This document shows, piece after piece, positions 23,877 to 32,643 of a stretch of 64,000 nt of DNA; the first letter of the stretch is position 1, and each line of letters starts with the position of its first letter. This DNA is from Streptomyces dioscori. GTDB lineage: Bacteria; Actinomycetota; Actinomycetes; Streptomycetales; Streptomycetaceae. The DNA lies in the NCBI RefSeq assembly GCF_003024195.1, contig NZ_KZ679046.1, positions 124,001 to 188,000 of the forward strand, written 5' to 3'. The notes under the pieces are model-generated. The model had not been told where the DNA came from. It was given only the letters and a program-made list of their open reading frames with translations, and searched no databases. The translations under genes and the position numbers were made by a program.

Positions 23877-25974
23877 GACGCAGACAACGGCACCCATGAA
23901 GGAAGCAGCGCCGCCGCGCGTCGAGCGCGGCGGCGGCCCCTCCGGGGTGGCCGTCCTGGCACTCCTGCTCGCCGTGACCGTCCTGGTCGGCATGTGGCAT
24001 CTGACGCAGGGCACGTCGGGCGTCGGCGTCACCGACCTCGTGCGGTACTTCGCCGGGGAACGGGCGGACACCGGCGGGACCGCGGTCAGCGAGATCCTCA
24101 TCGGCTCGCGCCTGCCGCGTCTGTTCGCGGGCGTGGCGGTGGGCTTCGCCCTCGGCTGCGCCGGCGCGCTGCTGCAGTCCGTCACGCACAACACGCTCGC
24201 CTCACCCGACACCCTCGCGGTCACGGCGGGCGCCTACTTCACGCTCACGCTCGCTGCGGCCTTCGGGCTCACCGTCCCGCTCTGGGCGTCGGGCGCCGTC
24301 GCCTTCGCCGGCGGTCTGGTCGCGGCGGCGCTCGTCCTGCTCCTCGCGGGCAAGGCAGCGGGCACCACCGGTACCCGTCTCGTCCTCGCCGGATCGGCGA
24401 CGGCGATGGCCCTGGACGCGGCGAGCGGGATGCTCCTCATCCTGTTCAAGCAGAACACCACCGGCCTCTTCGCCTGGGGGAGCGGTTCGCTCGCCCAGCT
24501 GAACATCGACGCGTCGGTACGCGCCCTGCCCGTGGTGGTCCTGGTGCTGTGCGTCGCCCTGGCACTGTCCCGGCGGCTCGACGTGATGCACCTCGGCGAC
24601 GACGCCGCGGCCACCCTCGGCGTGCCGATCCGCACCACCCGAGTCACCGCCGTGCTCTGCGCGGTGCTTCTGACCGGCACGGCAGTCACCCTCGCGGGCC
24701 CGATCGGATTCGTCGGCCTCGGCGCCCCCGTCCTGGCCCGCCTGATCGCCGGACGGGTCAGGGCGCTGCGCCCGCACCTCCTCCTCGTGCCCGCCGCCGG
24801 GCTGCTCGGCGCCCTGCTCATCCTGCTCGCGGACGCGACCCTGCGCGCCGTCCAGGGCGCGGAGGGCGCCGCCTCCATTCCCACCGGCGTGCCCACCGCG
24901 CTCCTCGGCGCCGTGGTGATCGTGGTCCTCGCGCTCCGCCTGCGCGACACGGGCGCGCTCCGGCAGCCACCGCACGCCCGGGTCGCCGCACGCTCGCGCC
25001 GCGCGTACCTCCTCGTGGTGCTCGGCGCGGTGACACTCCTGGCGGCGACGGCCCTCGTGGCGGTCCTGGCGGGAAGCCTCTGGCTGCGTACGGGGGACCT
25101 CGTGCTCTGGGTCCAGGGCGCCGCCCCCGACCTGATCGGGCAGGCGCTCGACGACCGGGTCCCGCGTGTGCTCGCCGCGATCCTCGCCGGCGCGGCCCTC
25201 GGGCTGGCCGGCTGCGTCGTACAGAGCGCGGTGCGCAACCCGCTCGCGGAACCGGGCGTACTCGGCATCACGGCCGGTGCCGGGCTCGGTGCTGCGGCCG
25301 TCGTCACCTCGGGCCTGTCCGGCGGACGGCCGCTGCTCATCGTGGTCGCGGTCACGGCGGGGCTCGCCACGTTCGCGGTGATCGCCCTGCTGTCCTGGCG
25401 GGGCGGCTTCCTGCCCGACCGGTTCGTACTGATCGGCATCGGCTGCGGGTACGGCCTCAGCGCCGTCACCACGTTCCTGCTGCTGCGCGCCGACCCGTAC
25501 AACACGCCCCGGATCTTCACCTGGCTCTCCGGTACGACGTACGGGCGCACGTTCCCCGACGTCGTACCGGTCGCCGTGGCCCTGGCGATCGCGCTCCCCG
25601 TGCTGCTCGCCATGCGGGACCGGCTCGACCTGCTCGCCGTCGACGAGGACACCCCGCGCATCGTCGGCGTCAGGCCGGTCCGTACCCGTTTCGCCGCCCT
25701 GGCGATCGCCGCGGTGCTCGCGGCGCTCAGCGTGATCGCCGTCGGAGTCGTCGGCTTCGTGGGGCTCGTCGCCCCGCACCTCGCCCGGTCACTGGTGGGC
25801 GCCCGGCACGGCCGCGCGATCCCGGTCGCGATGCTCCTCGGCGGACTGCTGGTCTGCGTGGCCGACGCCCTCGGCCGCACGGTCGTCGCACCCGCCCAGG
25901 TGCCGGCGGGCCTCATGATCGCCCTGGTCGGCGGCCCGTACTTCGTCTGGGTGCTCCGGAAGTCCCGCGCGTGA
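23851..25974 (+). CDS. Siderophore ABC transporter, fused double permease (FhuB type)
   Basis: A 707-residue permease made of two FecCD domains in one chain (about residues 35-365 and 390-705), as in FhuB. The repeated landmarks are 'IGSRLPRLFAGVAVGFALGCAG' and 'DRVPRVLAAILAGAALGLAG', then 'SVTHNTLASPDTLAV' and 'SAVRNPLAEPGVLGI', and 'GPIGFVGLGAP' and 'GVVGFVGLVAPHLAR'. A single copy would therefore form the whole channel. The GTG at 23851 overlaps the upstream stop (GTGA) and is favoured; GTG 23869, created by the duplication, is an alternative. It overlaps or abuts the final gene of the operon. Confidence 0.9.
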   Translation: MSTRQEVSTTQTTAPMKEAAPPRVERGGGPSGVAVLALLLAVTVLVGMWHLTQGTSGVGVTDLVRYFAGERADTGGTAVSEILIGSRLPRLFAGVAVGFALGCAGALLQSVTHNTLASPDTLAVTAGAYFTLTLAAAFGLTVPLWASGAVAFAGGLVAAALVLLLAGKAAGTTGTRLVLAGSATAMALDAASGMLLILFKQNTTGLFAWGSGSLAQLNIDASVRALPVVVLVLCVALALSRRLDVMHLGDDAAATLGVPIRTTRVTAVLCAVLLTGTAVTLAGPIGFVGLGAPVLARLIAGRVRALRPHLLLVPAAGLLGALLILLADATLRAVQGAEGAASIPTGVPTALLGAVVIVVLALRLRDTGALRQPPHARVAARSRRAYLLVVLGAVTLLAATALVAVLAGSLWLRTGDLVLWVQGAAPDLIGQALDDRVPRVLAAILAGAALGLAGCVVQSAVRNPLAEPGVLGITAGAGLGAAAVVTSGLSGGRPLLIVVAVTAGLATFAVIALLSWRGGFLPDRFVLIGIGCGYGLSAVTTFLLLRADPYNTPRIFTWLSGTTYGRTFPDVVPVAVALAIALPVLLAMRDRLDLLAVDEDTPRIVGVRPVRTRFAALAIAAVLAALSVIAVGVVGFVGLVAPHLARSLVGARHGRAIPVAMLLGGLLVCVADALGRTVVAPAQVPAGLMIALVGGPYFVWVLRKSRA

Positions 25975-26024
25975 CGCCGGGCCGACTCCGGACCACCGCC
26001 GTGACGCAACAGCAGGAGATGTAC

Positions 26025-27209
26025 GTGAAGAGTGTCGTCGTCCCGTTCGAGTACGACATCCCGAGCCCGCTGCTCGGACAGCTGGACGTGCCGGAGCGCT
26101 GGCACACGGTCGACCGTGCCGGCCACGCCCCTCACATCGTGGCGGTGCCGGGCGCCGATGCCGATGCCGACGCCGACGGCGGTGCCGAGGGTGCGGCCTG
26201 GGCCGCCGCCCTCGTGACGGCCCGCCCCGGCACGGCGTATCTGAAGATCGTCGACGCCGTCGGCGACGTACCGACAGCGGTCCGGGCCGTCCTCGCCCAC
26301 GCGCGTGGGCGAGGTCTCGCGCAGGTCAAGTGGGAAGGGTGGACGGCGACACCGGAGGCCGCCGCTGCCGCCGGGTTCACGCCGTTGCGGCCTCCGCTCG
26401 CGCAGTCGGAGGGCGCGGCGGGCCCCGCGGCCGGTTACGTCCGCTGGCTGCACGACGACGACCCGGTGGCCGACCCCGCGCCGCACGACGACGGGTACCT
26501 CGCCCCTCCGTACTACGGGCAGTCCACGCACTTCACGTGCGGTGCCGTCACCGCCCTGGTCGCGCAGGCACACGCGGGGACGTTGGCGCGGGAGGCGTTC
26601 GACCGCGAGGCGGAGCTGACGCTGTGGCGCGGCGCGACCAACTTCCCCGCGTGCGAACCCGTCGGGCTCGGCGTCGCCGTACGCCGGACGTGGCCGTCGT
26701 CCCCCGTCACGGTCCACCTCGACACGGACCGGCCCGTCCTGCTGGATCACCTAGCGGAGAACGAGCAGGAGTGGCGTGCCCTGCTCCAACGCGCCTCGCG
26801 TACGGAGGCCGGGCGGACCGGTGTGCCGATCGACCCGGACCGCCTCTCGCTGACCGCGATCCGGGACGCGCTCGGACGACGGGAACATGTGCTGCTGCTC
26901 GTCTCGCTCGCCGCGATGCAGGGGTTCGACGTACCGCACTGGGTGCTGTGCCACGGCGTCGTACCCGGCGCCGTCGTGATCGACGACCCGTGGGCCAACG
27001 CGGCGACGGGGGACACCTGGGTGGACGCCCACCTGCTGCCGGTCCCCGACGGGTCGCTCGACACGATGTCGAACTTGGCGACGGCTTCGACGACTTCGAA
27101 GGCTTCGGCGGTCTCGATGGCTTCGGCGGTCTCGACGACTTCGACGGCTTCGGCGGAGCAGGTGGCGGACGGCTTTCGCGGGGCTGTGGTCATCGGCCGC
27201 CGACCCTGA
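26025..27209 (+). CDS. GNAT-like/peptidase C39-like fusion in the siderophore operon
   Basis: A protein of 394 residues (412 if translation begins at the GTG 25971 that overlaps the permease stop). Residues about 20-150 look like a degenerate GNAT fold ('AWAAALVTARPGTAYLKIV', 'ARGRGLAQVKWEG', 'AAAAGFTPL'). The C-terminal half resembles C39-like peptidases: 'PPYYGQSTHFTCGAVTALVA' with a candidate catalytic Cys, and 'PHWVLCHGVVPGAVVIDDPW' with a candidate His and Asp. The last about 50 residues are a Ser/Thr/Ala repeat. No transporter needs such a protein, so it may process or modify a peptide siderophore or precursor. I chose GTG 26025 because aggag lies 6 nt upstream. Substrate unknown. Confidence 0.7.
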   Translation: MKSVVVPFEYDIPSPLLGQLDVPERWHTVDRAGHAPHIVAVPGADADADADGGAEGAAWAAALVTARPGTAYLKIVDAVGDVPTAVRAVLAHARGRGLAQVKWEGWTATPEAAAAAGFTPLRPPLAQSEGAAGPAAGYVRWLHDDDPVADPAPHDDGYLAPPYYGQSTHFTCGAVTALVAQAHAGTLAREAFDREAELTLWRGATNFPACEPVGLGVAVRRTWPSSPVTVHLDTDRPVLLDHLAENEQEWRALLQRASRTEAGRTGVPIDPDRLSLTAIRDALGRREHVLLLVSLAAMQGFDVPHWVLCHGVVPGAVVIDDPWANAATGDTWVDAHLLPVPDGSLDTMSNLATASTTSKASAVSMASAVSTTSTASAEQVADGFRGAVVIGRRP

Positions 27210-27213
27210 CCTT

Positions 27214-27264
27214 CGCGGGGCGTGCGGACAGCGGGCGAACCGCCCGCTGTCCGCACGCCCCGCG
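27214..27264. terminator. 24-bp perfect hairpin between convergent genes
   Basis: Left arm 27214-27237 and right arm 27241-27264 are perfect reverse complements with a 3-nt loop (aac). No T-run follows, as is common in actinomycetes. It lies between the end of the siderophore operon and the end of the DUF885 gene, so it can terminate transcription from both sides. Confidence 0.85.
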
Positions 27265-27301
27265 TCACCTGTCCCCTCCTGTCCCCTCCCGCCCTGTCCT
27301 G

Positions 27302-28993
27302 TCAGAGCCGGGACAGTTCGTCCACCAGGTCGTCCAGGCCCAGCGAACCCTGGGACAGCGCCGCCATGTGCCACGCCTTCGCGTCGAAGGCGTCGCCGTG
27401 GCGCTTGCGCGCGTTCTCCCGGCCCAGCAGCCAGGCGCGCTCGCCTAGCTTGTAGCCGATGGCCTGGCCCGGGATGGACAGGTAGCGGGTCAGCTCGCTC
27501 TCCACGAAGTCCGCGGGGCGGCTGCTGTGCGCGCCGAAGAACTCCTGGGCCAGGTCGGGAGTCCAGCGCTCACCCGGATGGAAGGGCGACTCCGCCGGAA
27601 TCTCCAGCTCCAGGTGCATGCCGATGTCGACGATGACACGGGCCGCGCGCATCATCTGCGCGTCCAGGTAACCGAGCCGCTCCTCGGCGTCCTTGAGATA
27701 GCCGAGTTCGTCCATGAGCCGCTCCGCGTACAGGGCCCAGCCCTCGGCGTTGGCGCTGACGCCGCCGATGGTCGCCTGGTAGCGGGAGAGGTTCTCGGCG
27801 ACGTGCACCCACTGGGCGAGCTGGAGATGATGGCCGGGCACGCCCTCGTGGTACCAGGTCGACACCAGGTCGTACACCGGGAAACGGGTCTGCCCCATCG
27901 TCGGCAGCCACGTACGGCCGGGGCGTGAGAAGTCCTCCGACGGTGCCGAGTAGTACGGGGCGGCGGCGCCGCCCGGCGGGGCGATGCGGGACTCCACCTT
28001 CCGTACCCGCTCGGCGAGGTCGAAGTGGGTGCCGTCCAGTTCCTCGATCGCCTGGTCCATCAGGCTCTGCAGCCACTCGCGGACCTCGTCGACCCCTTCG
28101 ATGTGCCGGCCGTGCTCGTCGAGATGGGCGAGCGCCACCCACGGAGTCGCGGCGCCCGGCAGTACCTTCTCGGCCTCCTTCTCCATCTCGGCGAACAGCC
28201 GGTGGTATTCGGCCCAGCCGTACGCGTACGCCTCGTCCAGGTCGAGATCCGTACCGTTGAAGTAGCGCGACCAGCGCGCGTACCGCTCGCGGCCCACCGT
28301 GTCCGGCGCGCCCTCGATCGCGGGCGCGTACACGTCACGCATCCAGTCGCGCAGCGCGACCACGGCCGCGGTCGCCGTCCGGGCGGCCTCGTCGAGCTCC
28401 GCGCGCAGGGACTCCGGGCCCGCCGACGCGAAGTCCTCGAACCAGCCGCGGCCCGAACCGTCCGTGTCCGACCACTCGGTGAGCTGCCCGACGAAGGTCG
28501 CGGTCGGGCGCGGGCCCGCGTACAGCTTGCGCTCCAGGCCGAGGGAGAGGCACTCCCGATAGCCGGCGAGGGCCGTCGGCACCGCGCGCAGCCGCTCGGC
28601 GATCGCGACCCAGTCCTCGTCGGTGTCCGCCGGCGTCACGGTGAACACCTCGCGCACCGCGTGCACGGCCGTGTGCATGTTGCCGACGGCCCGCAGGCTC
28701 TCCTCGGCTTCGTGCACGCCCAGTTCGGCGGTGAGGCGCTCGCGCAGCAGGCGCGCGCACCGGCGCTCGATGTCACTGTCCGCGCCCGGCTGCCGCTCCG
28801 CCTCGTCGAGCCGGGCCAGCGTCGTCCTCGCCAGCTGCGCGAGCGCCTCCTGCCCGCCGGGCGAGGTGTCGGGCAGCCTGCTGGAACTCTCCTTCACTCC
28901 GAGGTACGTACCGGTGACCGGGTCGAGGGCGATGAGCTCGTCGACATAGGTGTCGGCGACCTCACGGGGCAGCGGGTTCTTCGTCTGTGACAT
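27302..28993 (-). CDS. DUF885 family protein (putative metallopeptidase)
   Basis: A 563-residue DUF885 protein, soluble, without signal peptide. The N-terminal half is helical. The C-terminal half holds the metal motif 'YHEGVPGHHLQ' (near residue 380), with Glu in 'NAEGWALYAERLMDELGY' as a further likely ligand, as in M32/DUF885 proteins. These are predicted zinc peptidases or esterases of unknown substrate. The ATG at 28991-28993 begins 'MSQTKNPLPREVADTYVDEL', the usual N-terminus. The frame stays open far upstream, but this is a GC effect. It is 62 bp downstream of an AsnC gene on the same strand. Confidence 0.85.
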   Translation of the reverse strand: MSQTKNPLPREVADTYVDELIALDPVTGTYLGVKESSSRLPDTSPGGQEALAQLARTTLARLDEAERQPGADSDIERRCARLLRERLTAELGVHEAEESLRAVGNMHTAVHAVREVFTVTPADTDEDWVAIAERLRAVPTALAGYRECLSLGLERKLYAGPRPTATFVGQLTEWSDTDGSGRGWFEDFASAGPESLRAELDEAARTATAAVVALRDWMRDVYAPAIEGAPDTVGRERYARWSRYFNGTDLDLDEAYAYGWAEYHRLFAEMEKEAEKVLPGAATPWVALAHLDEHGRHIEGVDEVREWLQSLMDQAIEELDGTHFDLAERVRKVESRIAPPGGAAAPYYSAPSEDFSRPGRTWLPTMGQTRFPVYDLVSTWYHEGVPGHHLQLAQWVHVAENLSRYQATIGGVSANAEGWALYAERLMDELGYLKDAEERLGYLDAQMMRAARVIVDIGMHLELEIPAESPFHPGERWTPDLAQEFFGAHSSRPADFVESELTRYLSIPGQAIGYKLGERAWLLGRENARKRHGDAFDAKAWHMAALSQGSLGLDDLVDELSRL

Positions 28994-29055
28994 ACAGCCA
29001 TCCTCATACGCGGACGGCCGTCGCGTCAGCCCCGTTTTTGAGGCCTTTTGCCTTG

Positions 29056-29622
29056 TCAGCCCGATTTCGCCGAGGGCGTGACACCCGAAGTCGCGGTACT
29101 CGGAGTCGCGGCACCCGGAGTCGCGGTACCCGAAGTCGATGCGCCCTGCGGGTCGGGCGGCAGGAGCGGCCCGCAGTCCCACTGCTGGAAGATCAACCGG
29201 GTCTCGACGCGCGCCACCTCGCGGTGCGCGGTGAAACCGTCGAGCACCAGCCGTTGCAGATCCGCCATGTCGGCGACCGCGACATGCACCAGATAGTCGT
29301 CGGGTCCGGTGAGATGGAAGACCGTACGCGACTCGGGCAGCGACCTGATCCGCTCCACGAACGGCCCGACCAACTCCCGCCGGTGCGGCCTGACCTGCAC
29401 GGACAGGAGTGCCTCCAGGCCTCGTCCGAGCTTCGCCGGATCGAGCCGCAGCTGATGGCCGAGGATGACGCCCGAGCGCCGCAGCCGGGTGACCCGGTCC
29501 AGGCAGGTCGAGGGCGCCACCCCGATCTGTGCGGCGAGATCCCGGTAGGTGGTCCGGGCGTCGTTCTGCAGAAGCCGCAGAAGATGCAGGTCCACCGGGT
29601 CCAGTACGACGGATTCGCCCAT
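29056..29622 (-). CDS. Lrp/AsnC-family regulator of the trans-sulfuration gene
   Basis: A 188-residue AsnC regulator. HTH: 'LDPVDLHLLRLLQNDARTTYRDLA', 'IGVAPSTCLDRVTRLRRSGVI'. Ligand domain: 'LLSVQVRPHRRELVGPFVERI', 'VFHLTGPDDYLVHVAVADMADLQ'. The C-terminal about 35 residues after 'QQWDCGPLLPP' are a Gly/Thr/Pro/Ser repeat encoded by a 15-bp tandem array, which is not part of the family. It is divergent, across 60 bp, from a PLP-dependent trans-sulfuration gene, its likely target. The ATG at 29620-29622 is used. Confidence 0.9.
   Translation of the reverse strand: MGESVVLDPVDLHLLRLLQNDARTTYRDLAAQIGVAPSTCLDRVTRLRRSGVILGHQLRLDPAKLGRGLEALLSVQVRPHRRELVGPFVERIRSLPESRTVFHLTGPDDYLVHVAVADMADLQRLVLDGFTAHREVARVETRLIFQQWDCGPLLPPDPQGASTSGTATPGAATPSTATSGVTPSAKSG
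29083..29142. repeat. 15-bp in-frame tandem array in an AsnC gene
   Basis: Four 15-bp units at 29083-29097, 29098-29112, 29113-29127 and 29128-29142 (acccggagtcgcggt type). They encode the degenerate pentapeptide tail TATPG/AATPS near the C-terminus of the AsnC protein. Confidence 0.8.
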
Positions 29623-29624
29623 GC

Positions 29625-29649
29625 GGCGAACGTAACACGGTGTTTCGCC
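29625..29649. promoter_or_regulatory. Putative AsnC operator, imperfect palindrome
   Basis: ggcgaa (29625-29630) and ttcgcc (29644-29649) are the arms of a 25-bp imperfect dyad whose centre is gtaacacggtg. It lies at the start of the AsnC gene in the 60-bp space before the divergent trans-sulfuration gene, as expected for an AsnC binding site. Confidence 0.4.
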
Positions 29650-29682
29650 CCGACGCCCCGGTTGTTGTTCAGGCTGCCGTGC

Positions 29683-30975
29683 ATGGATCTCGGCAGCACT
29701 GACATACGCGACGACATACGCCAAGTGTGCGACGACATGGCGGCGGACGCGGCAGACACGGTGGGCGCAGCGGACACCGCAGACGCAGCGGACACGGCAG
29801 ACCGGGCGGACACGGCAGACGGGGCGGGCGAGGTGTCGGGGCTCGGCGTACGGGCCCTGGACACCGAAGCCGTGCACGCGGGGCGCGACGATCTCGCCCG
29901 GCAGGGACTGCACGCCGTGCCGATCGACCTGTCCACGACCTATCCCTCGTACGACAGCCGCGGCGAGGCGGCCCGCATCGACGCCTTCGCCATCGACGGG
30001 GCCCAGCCGGACGGCCCGCCGGTCTACGGCCGGCTCGGCAACCCGACCGTCGCCCGCTTCGAGACGGCGCTCGCCCGGCTGGAGGGCACGCAGAGCGCCG
30101 TTGCCTTCGCGAGCGGCATGGCCGCGCTGAGCGCGGTGCTCCTCGTACGCAACTCCATGGGACTGCGCCATGTCGTGGCCGTACGGCCCCTCTACGGCTG
30201 CAGCGATCACCTGCTGACGGCCGGCCTCCTCGGCTCCGACGTGACGTGGGTCGACCCCGCCGGGATCCAGGACGCCCTGCGGCCGGACACCGGTCTGGTC
30301 CTGGTCGAGTCACCAGCCAACCCGACGCTCGCCGAACTCGATCTGCGGGCGATCGCCCACGCCTGCGGGAGCGTTCCGCTGCTCGCCGACAACACCTTCG
30401 CCACTCCCGTGCTGCAACGGCCCGCCGAACAGGGGGCACGGCTCGTGCTCCACAGCGCCACCAAGTACCTGGGCGGGCACGGCGACGTGATGGCCGGAGT
30501 GGTGGCCTGCGACGAGGAGTTCGCCGGACGGCTGCGGCAGATCCGCTTCGCCACGGGCGGCGTGCTGCATCCGCTCGCCGGCTATCTGCTGCTGCGCGGA
30601 CTGTCGACGCTGCCCGTACGGGTACGCGCCGCCTCCGCGAACGCCGCGGAACTGGCCCGGCGCCTGTCCGCCGATCCGCGGATCGCCCGCGTCCACTATC
30701 CGCGGATCGGCGGTGCCATGATCGCGTTCGAGGTCCACGGCGACCCGCACGACGTGATCGCCGCGGTCCGGCTGGTCACCCCTGCGGTGAGCCTCGGCAG
30801 CGTCGACACGCTGATCCAGCATCCCGCCTCGATCAGTCATCGCGTCGTGGACGCGGAGGACCGGCGGGGCAGCGGCGTCAGCGACCGACTGCTGCGGCTT
30901 TCAGTGGGCCTGGAGGACGTGGACGACCTCTGGCGGGACCTGGACGGGGCGTTGGGGACGAACGTCTTGACGTGA
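29683..30975 (+). CDS. Trans-sulfuration-family PLP enzyme
   Basis: A 430-residue enzyme of the Cys/Met metabolism PLP family (cystathionine gamma-synthase, beta/gamma-lyase, methionine gamma-lyase). The PLP lysine lies in 'LHSATKYLGGHGDVMAG'; other landmarks are 'TEAVHAGRDD', 'PPVYGRLGNPTV', 'ALARLEGTQSAVAFASGMAA', 'ESPANPTLAELDL' and 'HPASISHR'. 'SVGLEDVDDLWRDLDGAL' ends it. Which reaction it runs is not visible; next to an AsnC regulator, a methionine- or cysteine-degrading lyase is likely. The first 45 residues are an extra Ala/Asp/Thr repeat encoded by three 18-bp units (29770-29823). The ATG at 29683 is used. Confidence 0.85.
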   Translation: MDLGSTDIRDDIRQVCDDMAADAADTVGAADTADAADTADRADTADGAGEVSGLGVRALDTEAVHAGRDDLARQGLHAVPIDLSTTYPSYDSRGEAARIDAFAIDGAQPDGPPVYGRLGNPTVARFETALARLEGTQSAVAFASGMAALSAVLLVRNSMGLRHVVAVRPLYGCSDHLLTAGLLGSDVTWVDPAGIQDALRPDTGLVLVESPANPTLAELDLRAIAHACGSVPLLADNTFATPVLQRPAEQGARLVLHSATKYLGGHGDVMAGVVACDEEFAGRLRQIRFATGGVLHPLAGYLLLRGLSTLPVRVRAASANAAELARRLSADPRIARVHYPRIGGAMIAFEVHGDPHDVIAAVRLVTPAVSLGSVDTLIQHPASISHRVVDAEDRRGSGVSDRLLRLSVGLEDVDDLWRDLDGALGTNVLT

Positions 30976-31116
30976 GTCCCAGCGGTTGAGGTGTATCCCA
31001 GCGGTTGACGTGAGTCCCAGCGGTTGAGGTGAGCCCGAGCGGTTGAGGTGAGCCCGCGGCGGTGACGGACCCGGCAACCGTGCTGGGCCCGCCACCACCA
31101 CGGGCTCACCTCAACC
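30967..31116 (+). repeat. 19-bp tandem array with inverted copy after the trans-sulfuration gene
   Basis: Five 19-bp units (ttgaggtgagtcccagcgg type) at 30967-30985, 30986-31004, 31005-31023, 31024-31042 and 31043-31062; the first contains the TGA stop (30973-30975). A reverse-complement copy follows at 31101-31116 and pairs over 16 bp with 31041-31056, so the transcript can fold into a large hairpin that may terminate it. The rest of 30976-31173 holds nothing else. Confidence 0.85.
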
Positions 31117-31173
31117 GCCACCGGCACCGCCACCACCCGTCACGGGCTCGTGCTCGTCGGCTGTCCTGACCCG

Positions 31174-32643
31174 TCAGTCGCGCACGGAGTGCTCGCGTTC
31201 GTGCCCGGCGGTCTCCGTGTGCGGCGACGCCGTCTCCAGCCGGGCCGTGATGACGAGCGTGCCCTCCTCGATCTGGTAGTCGAGGGGCAGGTCGAGGCCG
31301 CGCATCGCGGCGACCATGCCGGTGTTGGCGGCCTGCGTGACCGCGTACACGCTGTCGCAGCCGGCCTCGACGGCCATCGCCACCAGGCGGTTGAGCAGTT
31401 CACCGCCGATCCCGCGCCGCTGCCAGTCGTCCTCCACCAGCAGGGCGATCTCCGTCTCGTCGCCGTCCCACAGGAGATGTCCGAGCCCGACGACGCGCCC
31501 CGACGCGGTCTGCACGGCGAGCGTGCGCCCGAAGTGCGGGCTGAGAAGGTGCTTGAGGTACTTGTCCGCGTCGCCGACGGGCCCGTGGTACCGCATGCTC
31601 AACGTCCGCTGCGAGCACCGCTCGTGCATGGCCTTCGCCGCCTCGACGTCAGCGGCGTCGGCACGGCGCACGATGATGTCCTTGCCCTGCGGCAGCGTCA
31701 GTACGTCCCGGCTGCGCGGCACCCGCGGGCCCAGCCGCGCGTCCAGTTCGACCAGCGCCCTGGCCCGCGCGAACTCCGTCGGCGTGAACGGCAGATACGG
31801 CCGCTCCACAGTGATCACTCCACCCTCCGGTGCGCGCAACCGCATCACCGTGTCCTCCAGCGCCCCTTCGACGGGCGCCCCCGCCTCCGCACGATCCCCG
31901 CGCACCGACGTGGCGGGCAGCGAACGGATCGTGCACCGCCCCAGCAACTGCCTCAGCGCCAAGGGTAGTTCAGCCGCGTCCAGCGCCGTGCGGGTGGCCA
32001 GGCCCAGCACACGCGTGGGCGCGTCCACCAGGTCGTGCGCATCGGCCCGCTCGATCCAGGTCCCGAAACCGCCCGACAGCGACACGGCTCGCGTGACCTC
32101 GGACGCCGCCACCGGTGCGGGGGCGCGCAGCAGGAACTCGTCCACCGTGCCCTCGGCCAGCGGATGCGTCTGCAGGCTCAGGATGTCGACCCGCAGCTCC
32201 GCCAGCGCCGTGCACAGCGCGGCCAGCGAACCGGGCTCGTCCCGCACGGTGGTCCGCATCCGCCACAGCACGGTCTGGCCCGAGCCCGAGCCGGAGTCCG
32301 GCCCGGAGCCGCCGTCGGCACCGGTCTCCGGCGTGCTCGGGTCGCCCTCGACCGTCCCGGCCCGCCGCGCGGATGTGGTCGGCCGGGCGCCGGTATCGCC
32401 TGTCGGCGGCGCGTGACCGTGGCGGCGTGACCACCATGTGTGGAAGCCCGCCGTGGCGATCAGCGCGACCGCCGAGATGGCGAGGAGGGCGGGGCCGTCG
32501 GGGCCGTGCCCGAGCAGGTTGGCCACGGCGTCGGCGACCGCCACCGCCGTGAACAGAGCGGCCAGTTCGACGAGGTCCCTGCGCCAGTGGTGGACCGGCC
32601 GGCCGTTTTTCGCACGCGTCACATCACACATGTCTTGAGTCAT
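31174..32643 (-). CDS. Membrane-anchored ACT-GNAT acetyltransferase
   Basis: A 489-residue protein. Two hydrophobic helices lie at residues about 24-43 and 50-70, followed by a Gly/Ser/Asp linker. An ACT domain (about 122-195: 'TTVRDEPGSLAALCTALAELRVDILSL') is expected to bind an amino acid. A GNAT domain (about 325-470) has 'RRADAADVEAAKAMHERCSQ' and the acetyl-CoA loop 'QRRGIGGELL'. ACT-GNAT lysine acetyltransferases controlled by amino acids are known in actinobacteria; the membrane anchor is unusual. The start is not certain: ATG 32643 is used, ATG 32631 is possible, and the frame remains open upstream through an AT-rich stretch. Confidence 0.8.
   Translation of the reverse strand: MTQDMCDVTRAKNGRPVHHWRRDLVELAALFTAVAVADAVANLLGHGPDGPALLAISAVALIATAGFHTWWSRRHGHAPPTGDTGARPTTSARRAGTVEGDPSTPETGADGGSGPDSGSGSGQTVLWRMRTTVRDEPGSLAALCTALAELRVDILSLQTHPLAEGTVDEFLLRAPAPVAASEVTRAVSLSGGFGTWIERADAHDLVDAPTRVLGLATRTALDAAELPLALRQLLGRCTIRSLPATSVRGDRAEAGAPVEGALEDTVMRLRAPEGGVITVERPYLPFTPTEFARARALVELDARLGPRVPRSRDVLTLPQGKDIIVRRADAADVEAAKAMHERCSQRTLSMRYHGPVGDADKYLKHLLSPHFGRTLAVQTASGRVVGLGHLLWDGDETEIALLVEDDWQRRGIGGELLNRLVAMAVEAGCDSVYAVTQAANTGMVAAMRGLDLPLDYQIEEGTLVITARLETASPHTETAGHEREHSVRD

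Noticed and set aside
23676..25970. Plus-strand frame opposite in phase to the permease, open for over 700 codons
   Set aside because: It is Arg/Pro/Gly-rich without domains. The permease frame has all FecCD landmarks.
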